64,000 nt of DNA from Kaistella flava (ex Peng et al. 2021) (GCF_015191005.1 NZ_CP040442.1:2294001-2358000), one strand, 5' to 3'; shown: positions 45,030 to 54,325, counted from the stretch's first letter. Numbers and translations: made by a program. Notes: a model not told the origin generated them from the letters alone.

Positions 45030-45278
45030 CTACTCCACGGCCAACACTTCCAGAATTTCTGGAGCATATTGTTTCACCGTGGTTTCCACTCCCAACTTCA
45101 TGGTAGAAAAACTCATGGGACAGCCATTGCAGTTCCCGATAAGTTTGACCAAAACAGTTTGACCCTGCACATCGATGAGTTCGATATCGCCACCATCTTT
45201 ATTTAAAAACGGTCTGATACTTTCAAGCGCATCCATTACTTTGGTTACTGTTTCTTCGTGTTTTATTTCTTTGTTCAT
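45030..45278 (-). CDS. NfuA/NifU C-terminal Fe-S scaffold protein
   Basis: Small iron-sulfur carrier of 82 residues consisting only of the NifU C-terminal domain. The two cluster-binding cysteines are in GNCNGCPMSFSTMK (CxxC), and IRPFLNKDGGDIELIDV is the family N-terminal signature. The gene is 90 bases after the Mrp ATPase gene, itself an Fe-S carrier, so both probably act in Fe-S cluster delivery. Confidence 0.93.
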   Translation of the reverse strand: MNKEIKHEETVTKVMDALESIRPFLNKDGGDIELIDVQGQTVLVKLIGNCNGCPMSFSTMKLGVETTVKQYAPEILEVLAVE

Positions 45279-45368
45279 TCTTTTAAATCATGATTTGTTA
45301 TCATAAAAATCACCTCCCAAAAACCTTTAATATTTTTTAATTTTTTAAAGGAAAGGAATTATTGCTTC

Positions 45369-46472
45369 CTATTTTTTAGGAGAACAACCTGCCATGGTTG
45401 TGATTTTTACCGCTTCCGTTGCTGGAAGATTTTTATTTCTTTCGACCAAACTTTCAATCATATTCTGAGTGGTCTTCATATAGATGTCAGCAATTAAAGA
45501 TCCTTCCTGCAAAGCGGCTGGTCGTCCAACATCGCCCGCTTCACGGATACTTTGAATTAAAGGAATTTCTCCTAAAACAGGAATTCCTAAATCTTCTGCT
45601 AAATATTGAGCTCCTTGATTTCCGAAAATATAATATTTATTATCTGGTAATTCTTCAGGGGTAAAATACGCCATATTTTCGATTAAACCTAAAACTGGAA
45701 TATTAATGCTTTCCATCTGGAACATTGCGATTCCTTTTTTAACATCGGCAAGGGCAACATGCTGTGGTGTACTTACAATCACCGCTCCCGTTACCGGAAC
45801 TTCCTGAATAATTGACAAGTGAATATCACCAGTTCCTGGAGGTAAATCAATTAGAAGGAAATCTAATTCTCCCCAAGCAGCATCACGAATCATTTGGTTC
45901 AAAGCTTTTGAAGCCATTGGACCTCTCCAAACGACCGCTTGATTTGCTCCGGAGAAATATCCGATAGACAACATTTTCACGCCGTAATTCTCCACTGGTT
46001 TCATCAAACTTTTACCGTCGATTTCGACAGAGATTGGTTTTGCACCTTCTGTATCAAACATGGTCGGAACTGAAGGTCCGTAAATATCGGCATCTAAAAT
46101 CCCAACTTTGAAACCCATTTTTGCTAAAGTCACAGCAATATTCGCGGCAACTGTAGATTTTCCAACACCACCTTTACCTGAAGCAATGGCGATAATATTC
46201 TGGATTCCTTTAATCTGTTTTCCTTTGATTTGACTTTGCTGAATTTCGGAAGGTTCCGGAGAAGCAATTTTTAATTTCAAAACGATTTCCTCTCCAAATT
46301 CAGAAGCGAATGCCTGTTTCATGGCAGCTTCTAATTTCTTCTTTTCGTGCATTGCCGGTGAATGCGCGGTCATATCGATATACACATCATTTCCCATTAC
46401 CTGGAAATTATGAACTAAATCATCTACTTCTATTTCTTTCAGAAATGCCTGAACTTTATCTTTTGTCAACAT
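45369..46472 (-). CDS. apbC: Mrp/ApbC P-loop ATPase, Fe-S cluster carrier
   Basis: ParA-like ATPase that binds and transfers Fe-S clusters. I chose the ATG at 46472 (MLTKDKVQAF), giving 367 residues. An N-terminal MIP18/DUF59 domain (1-75) is followed by the deviant Walker A ASGKGGVGKST (97-107), DADIYGPSVP and LIDLPPGTGD. The CxxC found after the last strand in many Mrp proteins is absent here (IENMAYFTPEELPDN); a single C-terminal Cys remains (AGCSPKK). It is followed by the NfuA-like scaffold. A TAAATTTG promoter element is at 46497-46504. Confidence 0.93.
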   Translation of the reverse strand: MLTKDKVQAFLKEIEVDDLVHNFQVMGNDVYIDMTAHSPAMHEKKKLEAAMKQAFASEFGEEIVLKLKIASPEPSEIQQSQIKGKQIKGIQNIIAIASGKGGVGKSTVAANIAVTLAKMGFKVGILDADIYGPSVPTMFDTEGAKPISVEIDGKSLMKPVENYGVKMLSIGYFSGANQAVVWRGPMASKALNQMIRDAAWGELDFLLIDLPPGTGDIHLSIIQEVPVTGAVIVSTPQHVALADVKKGIAMFQMESINIPVLGLIENMAYFTPEELPDNKYYIFGNQGAQYLAEDLGIPVLGEIPLIQSIREAGDVGRPAALQEGSLIADIYMKTTQNMIESLVERNKNLPATEAVKITTMAGCSPKK

Positions 46473-46496
46473 AATTCTTAATAATAAATTGAGTGT

Positions 46497-46504
46497 CAAA
46501 TTTA
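46497..46504 (-). promoter_or_regulatory. Promoter -7 element of the Mrp gene
   Basis: Minus-strand TAAATTTG matches TAnnTTTG, 24 bases ahead of the chosen start, supporting the start at 46472 rather than the in-frame one at 46499. Confidence 0.5.
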
Positions 46505-46622
46505 CGGAATTTTTTGTTATTTAGAATGAATAAAAGTTATGACAAATGTTTGATTTCGAAAACAGACTTAAAAAACTAAAGCCAACTAAATTAAAAGTTG
46601 GCTTTAAAAACCTTATCAAAGT

Positions 46623-47783
46623 TTAATAATTTTCATAAATCGTTTTCAGAATCTTTTGATCGATTTCCGTAAAAGGGACCTTTCTTCTTCCCATTGCCAA
46701 TTCGGCAACTTCGTAAGCTTTTTCTAATTTGAATTTTTCGTCGCCTTTCATTCCTCCCCAAGAAAAACTATCGATTAAATTGGGTGGAAATCCGCTTTTG
46801 AAAATATTGGCGGCAACACCAACAACTGTTCCTGTATTAAACTGAGTGTTGATGGCTGCTTTGGAATGATCACCCATTATTAAACCAGCAAATTGCAATC
46901 CTGTATTCACGAATTTTTTCGTTTTATAATTCCACAATTTGACGATGGCGTAATTATTTTTAAGGTTTGAAGAATTGGTATCTGCACCGAGATTACACCA
47001 TTCTCCAATAACTGAATTCCCGATGAATCCGTCATGACCTTTATTGGTATATCCAAAAATCACGATATTATTCACTTCACCACCGACTTTACAATGAGGA
47101 CCAATTGTGGTTGCACCGTAAATTTTCGCTCCTAAATTAAATTTAGAATCATTACAAAGCGCAATTGGACCGCGAAGATTACAACCTTCCATCACTTCTG
47201 CATTTTTGCCGATATAGATTTTTCCGGTTTTGGTATTTAAAGTAGAGAACTCCACCTCTGCTCCTTCTTCGATAAATAAATCTTTTTCGTCTCCTAAAAG
47301 TCCATTAGTTGGTGAAAGCGGCATTGAAGTTCTTCCTTTGGTAAGCAAGTCAAAATCGAATTCAATCGCCTTATCATTATATGAAAACAGATCAGTTGGC
47401 TGATTAAAGAACAAAACTTCTTCTTCAATATCAGTCATTTTACTAATCTGATTTAAAGAAAAATCATCCATATTAATTCGAACTGCGATTAATTCGTCTT
47501 TGTAAACCAAAGCTTCACCTAATTGCAAATCTTTAATTTGATTTAAAAGATTTTCGCTTGGCAAAAAATTAGGAACAATGAAAAGACTTTCTTTGAGTTC
47601 GTATTTTTTAAATTTCTCCTGTAGATAATCTTCGGTGAGATACGAAACCTCGGAAGAGCCCAACAACTTTTGCCATCTTTCTGAAAAGGTCAAAATTCCG
47701 CAACGCATTTCTGCGACAGGCCTTGTAAAAGTAAGTGGTAAAAAATCTTCCCAAAACTGGGCATCTGAAAATACAAGTTGCAT
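46623..47783 (-). CDS. GlmU-like putative sugar nucleotidyltransferase
   Basis: A 386-residue protein of the Bacteroidota GlmU-family type. Residues 1-170 form a degenerate nucleotidyltransferase-like N-domain (MQLVFSDAQFWEDFLPLTFT, RPVAEMRCGILTF) without the classic G-x-G-T-R-x-x signature. Residues about 175-350 form a left-handed beta helix of hexapeptide repeats (IYIGKNAEVMEGCNLRG, GNSVIGEWCNLGADTNSSN), as in GlmU and GlgC. A nucleotide-sugar role is likely, but substrate and activity are unproven. It is followed by a short spacer leading to the Mrp gene. Confidence 0.82.
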   Translation of the reverse strand: MQLVFSDAQFWEDFLPLTFTRPVAEMRCGILTFSERWQKLLGSSEVSYLTEDYLQEKFKKYELKESLFIVPNFLPSENLLNQIKDLQLGEALVYKDELIAVRINMDDFSLNQISKMTDIEEEVLFFNQPTDLFSYNDKAIEFDFDLLTKGRTSMPLSPTNGLLGDEKDLFIEEGAEVEFSTLNTKTGKIYIGKNAEVMEGCNLRGPIALCNDSKFNLGAKIYGATTIGPHCKVGGEVNNIVIFGYTNKGHDGFIGNSVIGEWCNLGADTNSSNLKNNYAIVKLWNYKTKKFVNTGLQFAGLIMGDHSKAAINTQFNTGTVVGVAANIFKSGFPPNLIDSFSWGGMKGDEKFKLEKAYEVAELAMGRRKVPFTEIDQKILKTIYENY

Positions 47784-48041
47784 AGATTATAATTGAAAGT
47801 TGAAAAATGATATTTTATAATTGGCACCACATGAAATATTTAATTCTTCAACCACAAAGTCACAAAAGAATGCTTTAAAAACCAATTAAGAAGTTCACAA
47901 AGTGAAAATCTAAAGGTTTTCTAAGCTTCGTGGTCTTTAAAGAGGAGATTTTAAACTTTTTATCAAGTTAACTTTGTGACTTTGTGGTTTAAAATCTTTT
48001 ATACTTCATCGCTTCCGCCATGTATGAAACAAATTTACACT
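47784..48041. other. Spacer with an interspersed palindromic element
   Basis: The 313-base gap between rpmE and the GlmU-like gene contains a palindromic repeat element (47851-47988) and the rpmE terminator. No gene is seen. Confidence 0.5.
47851..47988. repeat. Interspersed element with ACCACAAAGTCACAAA inverted ends
   Basis: ACCACAAAGTCACAAAAG (47851-47868) and CTTTGTGACTTTGTGGT (47972-47988) are inverted copies about 100 bases apart. Internal motifs TTCACAAAGTGAA and GCTTCGTGGTCTTTAAAG vary the same theme. A related copy lies at 51762-51850. Both are intergenic. Confidence 0.75.
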
Positions 48042-48076
48042 AAAAAAAGTCTTTCAAGAAACTTGAAAGACTTTAA
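48042..48076 (-). terminator. rpmE: Intrinsic terminator of rpmE
   Basis: On the minus strand AGTCTTTCAAGT pairs with CTTGAAAGACT around a two-to-three base loop and is followed by T7, about 20 bases after the rpmE stop. Confidence 0.9.
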
Positions 48077-48096
48077 TTATCATTAAAATTCGAAAA

Positions 48097-48348
48097 TTAC
48101 TTTGCGAATTTTTTGTACTTGTTCATGAATTTGTCAACTCTACCTGCAGTATCAACTAATTTCACTTTTCCGGTATAGAAAGGGTGAGAAGTTGAAGAGA
48201 TTTCCATTTTGATTAATGGATAAGTTGATCCTTCGAATTCAATAGTGTCTTTGGTATCTGCAGTAGATTTGCAAAGAAACATCTCGTCGTTACTCATATC
48301 TTTGAAAACAACAAGTCTATAATTTTCTGGGTGGATTCCGTTTTTCAT
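48097..48348 (-). CDS. rpmE: 50S ribosomal protein L31 type B
   Basis: L31 bridges the ribosomal subunits. The 83-residue protein begins [20 protein letters not shown] and contains [20 protein letters not shown]. It lacks the CxxC zinc motif of type A, so it is the zinc-independent type B (RpmE2) form. It has its own strong promoter and terminator. Confidence 0.97.
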   Translation of the reverse strand: MKNGIHPENYRLVVFKDMSNDEMFLCKSTADTKDTIEFEGSTYPLIKMEISSTSHPFYTGKVKLVDTAGRVDKFMNKYKKFAK

Positions 48349-48424
48349 AACTAAATTTATTTTTTAATAATTAAAGCTTTGCTTTCGAAATAGTAATGGT
48401 ATTTCTCTGCCAAATTTTAGACCG

Positions 48425-48455
48425 CAAAAGTACAAATATTTTTCTAATCTCCAAA
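48425..48455 (-). promoter_or_regulatory. rpmE: Promoter of rpmE
   Basis: Minus-strand TACTTTTG (48425-48432) and TTTG (48452-48455) are separated by exactly 19 bases, the Bacteroidota consensus. The leader to the start is about 75 bases. Confidence 0.78.
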
Positions 48456-48533
48456 TAGTATCTCAACTAAATTAATAATTTTTCTGTTCAACATTTTTAA
48501 TTAAATTTGAAACCTACATCTACTCCTACATAA

Positions 48534-49919
48534 ATGAACAAATTTAAACTTATTCTCGCTTTCGGATTTTGGACCTTATTAACTGTAATCAGTTGTAATA
48601 GAGATGACATCAACTTTGAAAGCCCTTCTCAACTGTTGCGCTTCTCAGAAGACACTCTTTTCCTGGATACGGTTTATAATCAAGTTCGCTCGGAAACTTA
48701 TGCCGTAAAAATTTACAACAACGAAGATAAAGATGTCATGATTCCGAAAATCTCTCTTGAAAACGGAGCTGGATCTCTTTATAGAATTAATGTTGATGGA
48801 AAAGCAGGAACCGATTTTACTAATATTCCGTTGAGAAAAAAAGACAGTTTATATATTTTCGTAGAAATTGCACCGATTGCGAATGCGCCAGAAGCGATTG
48901 CCGAAGATCGTATTAATCTTCAAACGCCGGCGGGAAATCAGCACGTGACTTTATTTTCCGTAGTTCAGGATGCTGAATTTTATATTGAAAGTAAAACGAA
49001 TCCGAATGTTTTAAGCTCCAATACCAACTGGACGAATGATAAAGCAAAAATCATTTTCGGAGATTTGACGCTTGCAGATGGGACCACCTTGAATATTCAA
49101 AAAGGAACTAAAATTTATTTCCATAAAAACAGCGGTTTGAAAATTTCTAAAAACGCCAAGCTTAATGTCAATGGTGATTTAGGAGAAGAAGTTATTTTCC
49201 GTGGAGATCGAAATGATACAAGATATGACACCATTCCTAAAAACTGGCAAGGAATTTCGATGGATCCTAATTCTACTTTAATCATGAATTATGCAAAAGT
49301 TTTCGGTGGAACAGTTGGTTTAGCAATGAATCAAACGACGGCAACTATTGAAAACTCTATTTTCCATACGCATCAGGAATTTGGGATTTTGGCCATCAAT
49401 TCTAACGTTACCGCTAAAAACTTAGTAATGAACAATTGTGGTGAAGCTGATTTTGGAATTTTCAAAGGTGGAACGTATAACATCACCCACTCTACTTTGG
49501 CGAATTACTGGAATCTGAATTCCGCAATGGCGGGGTTGGGATTGTACGCGACCAACGAATACAATAACGGTACTTCGATTGAACAAGGTGCTTTGACTTT
49601 GAATATTAAAAACTCGATTATTTATACCGATAATGACAACGCAGTTCTTTTTAAACCAACTGCTGGACAAACTTTTAATTACAGTTTCCAAACGTCTTTA
49701 TTGAAATATGGAAGTACGGCAAACTATAATGTAGATGCAGGTTCAATTAAAAATCAAGATCCGAAATTTCAGAATTATTTCACGCAAAAAATGAACTTGA
49801 GACTGAAAGATGATTCTCCGGCAAAAGGAAAAGGAAATGCTGCTGTTGCGGCGACTGTTCCTCTGGATATTGTAAAAGTCTCGAGAACTGTAAACCCGAG
49901 TATGGGCGCTTATCAATAG
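48534..49919 (+). CDS. Beta-helix lipoprotein of unknown function
   Basis: A 461-residue exported protein. The lipobox LLTVISCNRDD (Cys21) indicates lipid attachment. Residues 30-140 form a beta domain with LDTVYNQVRSETYAVKIYNN. Residues about 170-400 contain many short strand repeats (LKISKNAKLNVNGDLG, IMNYAKVFGGTVGLAMNQT, SNVTAKNLVMNNCGEADFGI) characteristic of a right-handed parallel beta helix. I do not know its ligand. Homologues in Bacteroidota are usually annotated only as hypothetical. A TAAATTTG element at 48502-48509 may be its promoter. Confidence 0.83.
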   Translation: MNKFKLILAFGFWTLLTVISCNRDDINFESPSQLLRFSEDTLFLDTVYNQVRSETYAVKIYNNEDKDVMIPKISLENGAGSLYRINVDGKAGTDFTNIPLRKKDSLYIFVEIAPIANAPEAIAEDRINLQTPAGNQHVTLFSVVQDAEFYIESKTNPNVLSSNTNWTNDKAKIIFGDLTLADGTTLNIQKGTKIYFHKNSGLKISKNAKLNVNGDLGEEVIFRGDRNDTRYDTIPKNWQGISMDPNSTLIMNYAKVFGGTVGLAMNQTTATIENSIFHTHQEFGILAINSNVTAKNLVMNNCGEADFGIFKGGTYNITHSTLANYWNLNSAMAGLGLYATNEYNNGTSIEQGALTLNIKNSIIYTDNDNAVLFKPTAGQTFNYSFQTSLLKYGSTANYNVDAGSIKNQDPKFQNYFTQKMNLRLKDDSPAKGKGNAAVAATVPLDIVKVSRTVNPSMGAYQ

Positions 49920-50149
49920 AATACGGTTCTTTCAATTTTAAACATCTATAAAAAGGAGCGGAATCTGCAGCCCGACTTGAACGGAAATCCTTTTTTTTGC
50001 GAGGGCAAAAGCATAGGCAAAAAGATTGGGAGTGGAAGGCGGAAATCGCTGCCATAAAAAAACAATAAAAAATTAAAAAAGATTCGGCTTCGCCAAATGT
50101 CTGCCCAAATAAAAAAAGAGATAAATTTTATCCTACTTAATTTCAAAAT
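49920..50149. other. Spacer with a GC-richer block ahead of the MazG-like gene
   Basis: The stretch 49954-50050 is richer in G and C than surrounding spacers (GGAGCGGAATCTGCAGCCCG, GGGAGTGGAAGGCGGAAATC). From memory, similar blocks recur in intergenic regions of flavobacterial genomes. Short frames here on the minus strand are unlikely to be genes. The last 50 bases are AT-rich. Confidence 0.4.
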
Positions 50150-50476
50150 ATGGAAATCACAAAACTTCAGGAAGAGGTTGACGAATGGATTAAAAATATA
50201 GGCGTTCGGTATTTTAACGAACTCACGAATATGGCGATGCTTACTGAGGAAGTTGGTGAAGTAGCCCGAATTATCGCCAGAAGATATGGCGAACAAAGTG
50301 AAAAGGAATCTGACAAAACGAAAGACCTTGGTGAAGAATTAGCTGATGTTTTATTTGTTACTTTATGTTTGGCAAATCAGACGGGAACGAACTTGCAGGA
50401 AGCGTTTGACCGAAAAATGAAAGTAAAAACGGACCGCGACAAAGACCGTCATCAGAATAATGAGAAATTGAAATAA
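50150..50476 (+). CDS. MazG-like nucleotide pyrophosphohydrolase
   Basis: All-alpha NTP pyrophosphatase of 108 residues that hydrolyses unwanted nucleoside triphosphates to monophosphates. Metal-binding acids lie in LTEEVGEVARII (EExxE) and DLGEELADVLFVTLCLA (ExxD), the family pattern. It is followed 16 bases later by aroA, so the two are co-transcribed; no direct pathway link is known. Confidence 0.9.
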   Translation: MEITKLQEEVDEWIKNIGVRYFNELTNMAMLTEEVGEVARIIARRYGEQSEKESDKTKDLGEELADVLFVTLCLANQTGTNLQEAFDRKMKVKTDRDKDRHQNNEKLK

Positions 50477-50492
50477 TTTATAAAACAATCAG

Positions 50493-51731
50493 ATGAAAAT
50501 GAGGCTGGAAAAATCAACCTTAAAAGACAATGAAACCATTAATATAAGCGGTTCGAAAAGTATTTCGAATCGTCTTTTGATTTTGAGCGCTCTGTTTGAA
50601 AACCTGACGATTGAGAATCTTTCGAACTCTCAGGATACGCAACTTTTACAAAAAGCTTTGGAAAGCGAGGGCGAAATTATCGACATTCATCACGCCGGAA
50701 CTGCGATGCGATTTCTGACTTCTTATCTTTCGATTCAAGAAGGGAGAACGACGGTTTTAACAGGTTCTGATCGCATGAAACAACGTCCAATTCAGTATTT
50801 AGTTGATGCTTTGCGAAATTTAGGCGCTGACATTTCTTATCTGGAAAAAGAAGGTTTTCCACCTTTAAAAATCGTTGGTAAGAAACTGGAAAAAAGGGCA
50901 GTCTCGATTCCGGCGGATATTTCGAGTCAGTTTATTTCTTCTTTAATGTTGATTGGATCGAAATTAGAAAACGGTTTAGAGATTAATTTGGTAGGAAAAA
51001 TAACCTCACGACCTTATTTAGAAATGACTTTGAAAGTCCTGAGAAATGTAGGAATTGCCAATCAATGGGAAGATCAAATTATCACGATTTTTCCGAATAT
51101 TCAAAGTGATAAAAGTTCGCAAATCACGAAATGCATTACGGAAAGTGACTGGAGCTCTGCGTCCTATTTTTATTCTTTGGCAGCGATTGGAAGAAAATCG
51201 ATTAACCTTAAAAGTTTCCGTCCGCACTCGCTACAAGGCGATTCTGTAATCAAAGAAATCTATTGGGATTTCTTCGGCGTGAATACAATTTCGCAAGGTT
51301 CGGAAAGTAAAATTTCATTAATGCCAGAAAGCACTTTCGTTTTTCCAGAACTTATTTCATTGGATATGAATGATTGTCCGGATATTGCGCAAACGCTTTG
51401 TGTAACGGCAACGGCTTTAAAAACCCCATTTGAGATTACAGGATTATCGACTTTAAAAGTAAAAGAAACCGATCGTTTGGTTGCGTTGAAAAATGAACTT
51501 TTTAAAATCGGCTGTATTTCTGAAATCACGGAGGAATCTATATATTCGACAAAATTCTTCGAGCCGAATGAAATCACTTCTATCGAAACGTACGACGATC
51601 ACCGAATGGCAATGAGTTTCGCCCCATTTTGCTTGATTAAAGCTTTAACGATTGAAAATAAAAACGTGGTAGAAAAATCCTATCCGCAGTTTTGGGAAGA
51701 TTTTGACATTGTTACAAAAACTATTCTTTAA
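50493..51731 (+). CDS. aroA: 3-phosphoshikimate 1-carboxyvinyltransferase (EPSP synthase)
   Basis: Sixth shikimate-pathway step, joining shikimate 3-phosphate and phosphoenolpyruvate. The 412 residues show SKSISNRLLILSALFE, HAGTAMRFLTSYL, DRMKQRPIQYLVDALRNLGA, DISSQFISSLML, LKVKETDRLVALKNEL and YDDHRMAMSFAPFCL, covering the catalytic Lys, Asp and Arg residues. The start could also be the second Met (MRLEKSTL) two codons in. It follows the MazG-like gene closely. Confidence 0.94.
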   Translation: MKMRLEKSTLKDNETINISGSKSISNRLLILSALFENLTIENLSNSQDTQLLQKALESEGEIIDIHHAGTAMRFLTSYLSIQEGRTTVLTGSDRMKQRPIQYLVDALRNLGADISYLEKEGFPPLKIVGKKLEKRAVSIPADISSQFISSLMLIGSKLENGLEINLVGKITSRPYLEMTLKVLRNVGIANQWEDQIITIFPNIQSDKSSQITKCITESDWSSASYFYSLAAIGRKSINLKSFRPHSLQGDSVIKEIYWDFFGVNTISQGSESKISLMPESTFVFPELISLDMNDCPDIAQTLCVTATALKTPFEITGLSTLKVKETDRLVALKNELFKIGCISEITEESIYSTKFFEPNEITSIETYDDHRMAMSFAPFCLIKALTIENKNVVEKSYPQFWEDFDIVTKTIL

Positions 51732-51761
51732 AAGACTGTTTAAATTTAACATTAAAAAACA

Positions 51762-51850
51762 ACCACAAAGTCACAAAAGTTTTAAGTAAAAACTACTTCT
51801 GAAAGATCACATAAGTTCCGAAAATTAAAAATTTTCAACTTTGTGTTTTA
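51762..51850. repeat. Second copy of the ACCACAAAGTCACAAA element
   Basis: ACCACAAAGTCACAAAAG (51762-51779) is identical to the left end of the element at 47851. The right end AACTTTGTGTTTTA (51837-51850) is a truncated inverted match. It lies in the gap after aroA. Confidence 0.7.
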
Positions 51851-51961
51851 GATATTTTCAAAATTGAAAACTAGGTCGTACGTGAATAATGTGTTTTATT
51901 AAAAATTTAAACAGACTCTAAACCACTTTAAAATTAATTTTAAATAAATATCTTCAAAATA

Positions 51962-52792
51962 ATGAAAACTTTAAAAATAACTGCCGTCTCCATTTTAATG
52001 GTCTTTATGACTTCTTGTAAAGTTGTTGTCAATACTTCACCGGATCAAACAGCTGGGAATTCAAAGCAATCGCTCCATAATATTTCGTTAAATGGAAAAG
52101 TTTTCTCGGCAGTTTGGCAACAAAATGCTGGTGAATTTCGTGCTTTGTGCTATCAAGCGTTTAATCTTGCTCAGTTGAGAATTGATGAGAATTTAAAAAA
52201 ACCATCAAAAAGACCTTTAGCTATTATTACAGACATCGACGAAACTTTTTTAGACAATTCGCCGTACGCCGTGACAGAAGCTGAACAAGGAAAAGATTAC
52301 GATGCAAAAACCTGGATGAACTGGACCTCAAAAGGTGAAGCAAAAGCATATCCCGGCTCGCTGAATTTCTTTAATTATGCTGCTTCAAAAAAGATAACGA
52401 TTTTTTATATTTCAAATCGTGCTGAATCGGATAGAATTGGAACCCTTAAAAATCTTAAAGATTTAGGATTTCCAAATGCTGATGACGCTCATCTACTATT
52501 GAGAGGTACCACTTCTGATAAAGAAGCACGACGTTTAGAAGTTTTAAAAAATTACGATGTCATTATTTATATGGGTGATAATTTAGCAGATTTTTCAAAA
52601 ATATTTAATAAAAAACCACAAACTGAGCGCAACGAACTGGTTGATCAAAATTCTAATGAATTTGGAAAACGTTTTATTATGTTGCCAAATTCAGGTTATG
52701 GAGATTGGGAATCGGCGTTGAAAGGATATAATAATCAATTAACACCTGCAGAAAAAGACAAAGTGATGTTGGAAAATCTGCGCGGATATTAA
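51962..52792 (+). CDS. Acid phosphatase lipoprotein, e(P4)/class C-like HAD family
   Basis: Exported phosphatase of 276 residues, likely a 5'-nucleotidase of the lipoprotein e(P4) type. The lipobox MVFMTSCKV (Cys19) anchors it in the membrane. The HAD nucleophile motif is ITDIDETFLDNSP (DxDxT), followed by SNR (motif II), a Lys in motif III and MGDNLADF (motif IV). It probably dephosphorylates nucleotides for uptake. It precedes the SDR gene by 29 bases. Confidence 0.92.
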   Translation: MKTLKITAVSILMVFMTSCKVVVNTSPDQTAGNSKQSLHNISLNGKVFSAVWQQNAGEFRALCYQAFNLAQLRIDENLKKPSKRPLAIITDIDETFLDNSPYAVTEAEQGKDYDAKTWMNWTSKGEAKAYPGSLNFFNYAASKKITIFYISNRAESDRIGTLKNLKDLGFPNADDAHLLLRGTTSDKEARRLEVLKNYDVIIYMGDNLADFSKIFNKKPQTERNELVDQNSNEFGKRFIMLPNSGYGDWESALKGYNNQLTPAEKDKVMLENLRGY

Positions 52793-52821
52793 TTATTTTA
52801 AGAAACCTTTACTTTAAAAGA

Positions 52822-53610
52822 ATGACAATACTTATCACCGGAACTTCTGCCGGAATTGGTTTTACTTTGGCTGAATATCTCGGCAAAAAAGGACATACCG
52901 TTTTCGGCTTAAGCAGAAAAAATATAGAATCCAATTATTTCAAAACGATTCCGACCGACATTACAGATAATGCTCAAGTTCAAAATGCTATTGCCAAAGT
53001 TTTAAAGACTGAAACTAGAATCGACGTGCTGATTAACAACGCTGGAATGGGAATGGTTGGCGCAGTGGAAGATTCCACTCAAGAGGAAATTCTAAAATTA
53101 TTTAATTTAAATCTCGTTGGTTCTGTACAAATGATGACCGCTGTGCTGCCTAAAATGCGCGAACAGAAATTAGGAAAGATCATTAACATTTCAAGTATCG
53201 GCAGTGAAATGGGACTTCCGTTTCGTGGATTTTATTCAGCGTCGAAATCAGCTTTAGATAAAGTGACAGAAGCAATTCGTTATGAAGTTTCTCTCTGGAA
53301 TATTCAGGTTTGCACTTTACATTTAGGCGACATTAAAACCAATATTGCTGAAAATAGAGTAAAAACTAAGGTTTCTGAACCGTATCAAAAAACCTTTAAC
53401 AAAGTATATGCGATAATGAATTCTCACGTCGATGACGGAACAGAACCAATCGAAGTCGCAGAATACATTGAAAAATTGTTAGCTAAAAAATCCTGGAAAG
53501 CTCATTTTTACTTCGGAAAATTCGGACAGAAAATTGGCATTCCCTTGAAATGGATTTTGCCCCAAAATCTTTATGAAAACTTGATGAGGAAATATAATCA
53601 TATGGATTAA
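52822..53610 (+). CDS. Short-chain dehydrogenase/reductase
   Basis: Classical SDR of 262 residues. The Rossmann motif is TGTSAGIG (7-14), with NNAG (about 73-76), the catalytic Ser in NISSIGSE and YSASK (Tyr-x-x-x-Lys). The substrate is not evident. The C-terminal basic tail (KWILPQNLYENLMRK) is like those of SDRs acting on lipids or steroids, but this is only a guess. Confidence 0.9.
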   Translation: MTILITGTSAGIGFTLAEYLGKKGHTVFGLSRKNIESNYFKTIPTDITDNAQVQNAIAKVLKTETRIDVLINNAGMGMVGAVEDSTQEEILKLFNLNLVGSVQMMTAVLPKMREQKLGKIINISSIGSEMGLPFRGFYSASKSALDKVTEAIRYEVSLWNIQVCTLHLGDIKTNIAENRVKTKVSEPYQKTFNKVYAIMNSHVDDGTEPIEVAEYIEKLLAKKSWKAHFYFGKFGQKIGIPLKWILPQNLYENLMRKYNHMD

Positions 53611-53659
53611 TTTATATTTAAAATAAAAGTATATTTACAAGATCTTTAAATAAAATACA

Positions 53660-54325
53660 ATGAAATCGTTAATAACTTCAATTCTTCTCATTGCAGCATC
53701 AATATCAATGAATGCTCAGGCAAATATATTTAATGAAGCTTATCGTTTCAATAAATTCATGGATAAAATCAATACACCAAAAGGCCAGCTAACTTACGGT
53801 GACATTGGTGGGAATGCTTATTATAACGATACATTTGTATCAGCGAAAATAGAAAATGCAACCACTTTAATAAACGTGCGGTATAATAAATACACCGATA
53901 CCATGGAGATTTTGAAAGATGGAAACATTTATATTTTGCCAAAAACTGAAAAATATTCTAAAATCGAGTACGTTAATTCACCTGAGGTTTTGGTGTATCT
54001 GAACTCTGGAGAAATGGAAGGTTATTATTTCGAATTGGTTCCTGGCAAAAACCGTTTGTTGAAAAAGCTTAAATCTGAATTCAGACCTGAAGTTCCAGCA
54101 GTTAATTCATTTACCTCAGCTGTTGCGCCAAGATTTGAAAATATAAATCCAGTTTATTATTTCGAAATTAATAACCAATTTGTAAAAGTTCCAAAAAACA
54201 CCAAAGATTTCGTAAATCAATTCTCAGCGAACAAAGATGAGATTGCAGAATTCATTAAATCCAACAAATTGAAAATCAACCAAGAAGTAGATTTAGTTCG
54301 AATAGCAAAATTCATTAATAAGTAA
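53660..54325 (+). CDS. Secreted protein of unknown function, paralogue 1
   Basis: I do not recognise a family. The 221-residue protein has a signal peptide (SILLIAASISMNAQ) and no cysteines after it. Features shared with its downstream neighbour are YSDI/YGDI...YY near residue 50, VRYN-YxDTxEIL, LPKxE, GYYFELVPGKNRLLKK and a C-terminal helix NKxKINxExDLxxIxxFIN. They are related by duplication. The beta-rich middle and helical tail resemble secreted flavobacterial hypothetical proteins. Confidence 0.75.
   Translation: MKSLITSILLIAASISMNAQANIFNEAYRFNKFMDKINTPKGQLTYGDIGGNAYYNDTFVSAKIENATTLINVRYNKYTDTMEILKDGNIYILPKTEKYSKIEYVNSPEVLVYLNSGEMEGYYFELVPGKNRLLKKLKSEFRPEVPAVNSFTSAVAPRFENINPVYYFEINNQFVKVPKNTKDFVNQFSANKDEIAEFIKSNKLKINQEVDLVRIAKFINK

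Noticed and set aside
49780..50296. Minus-strand frames in the spacer before the MazG-like gene
   Set aside because: They run antisense across the ends of well-supported plus-strand genes and a repeat-like GC-rich block.
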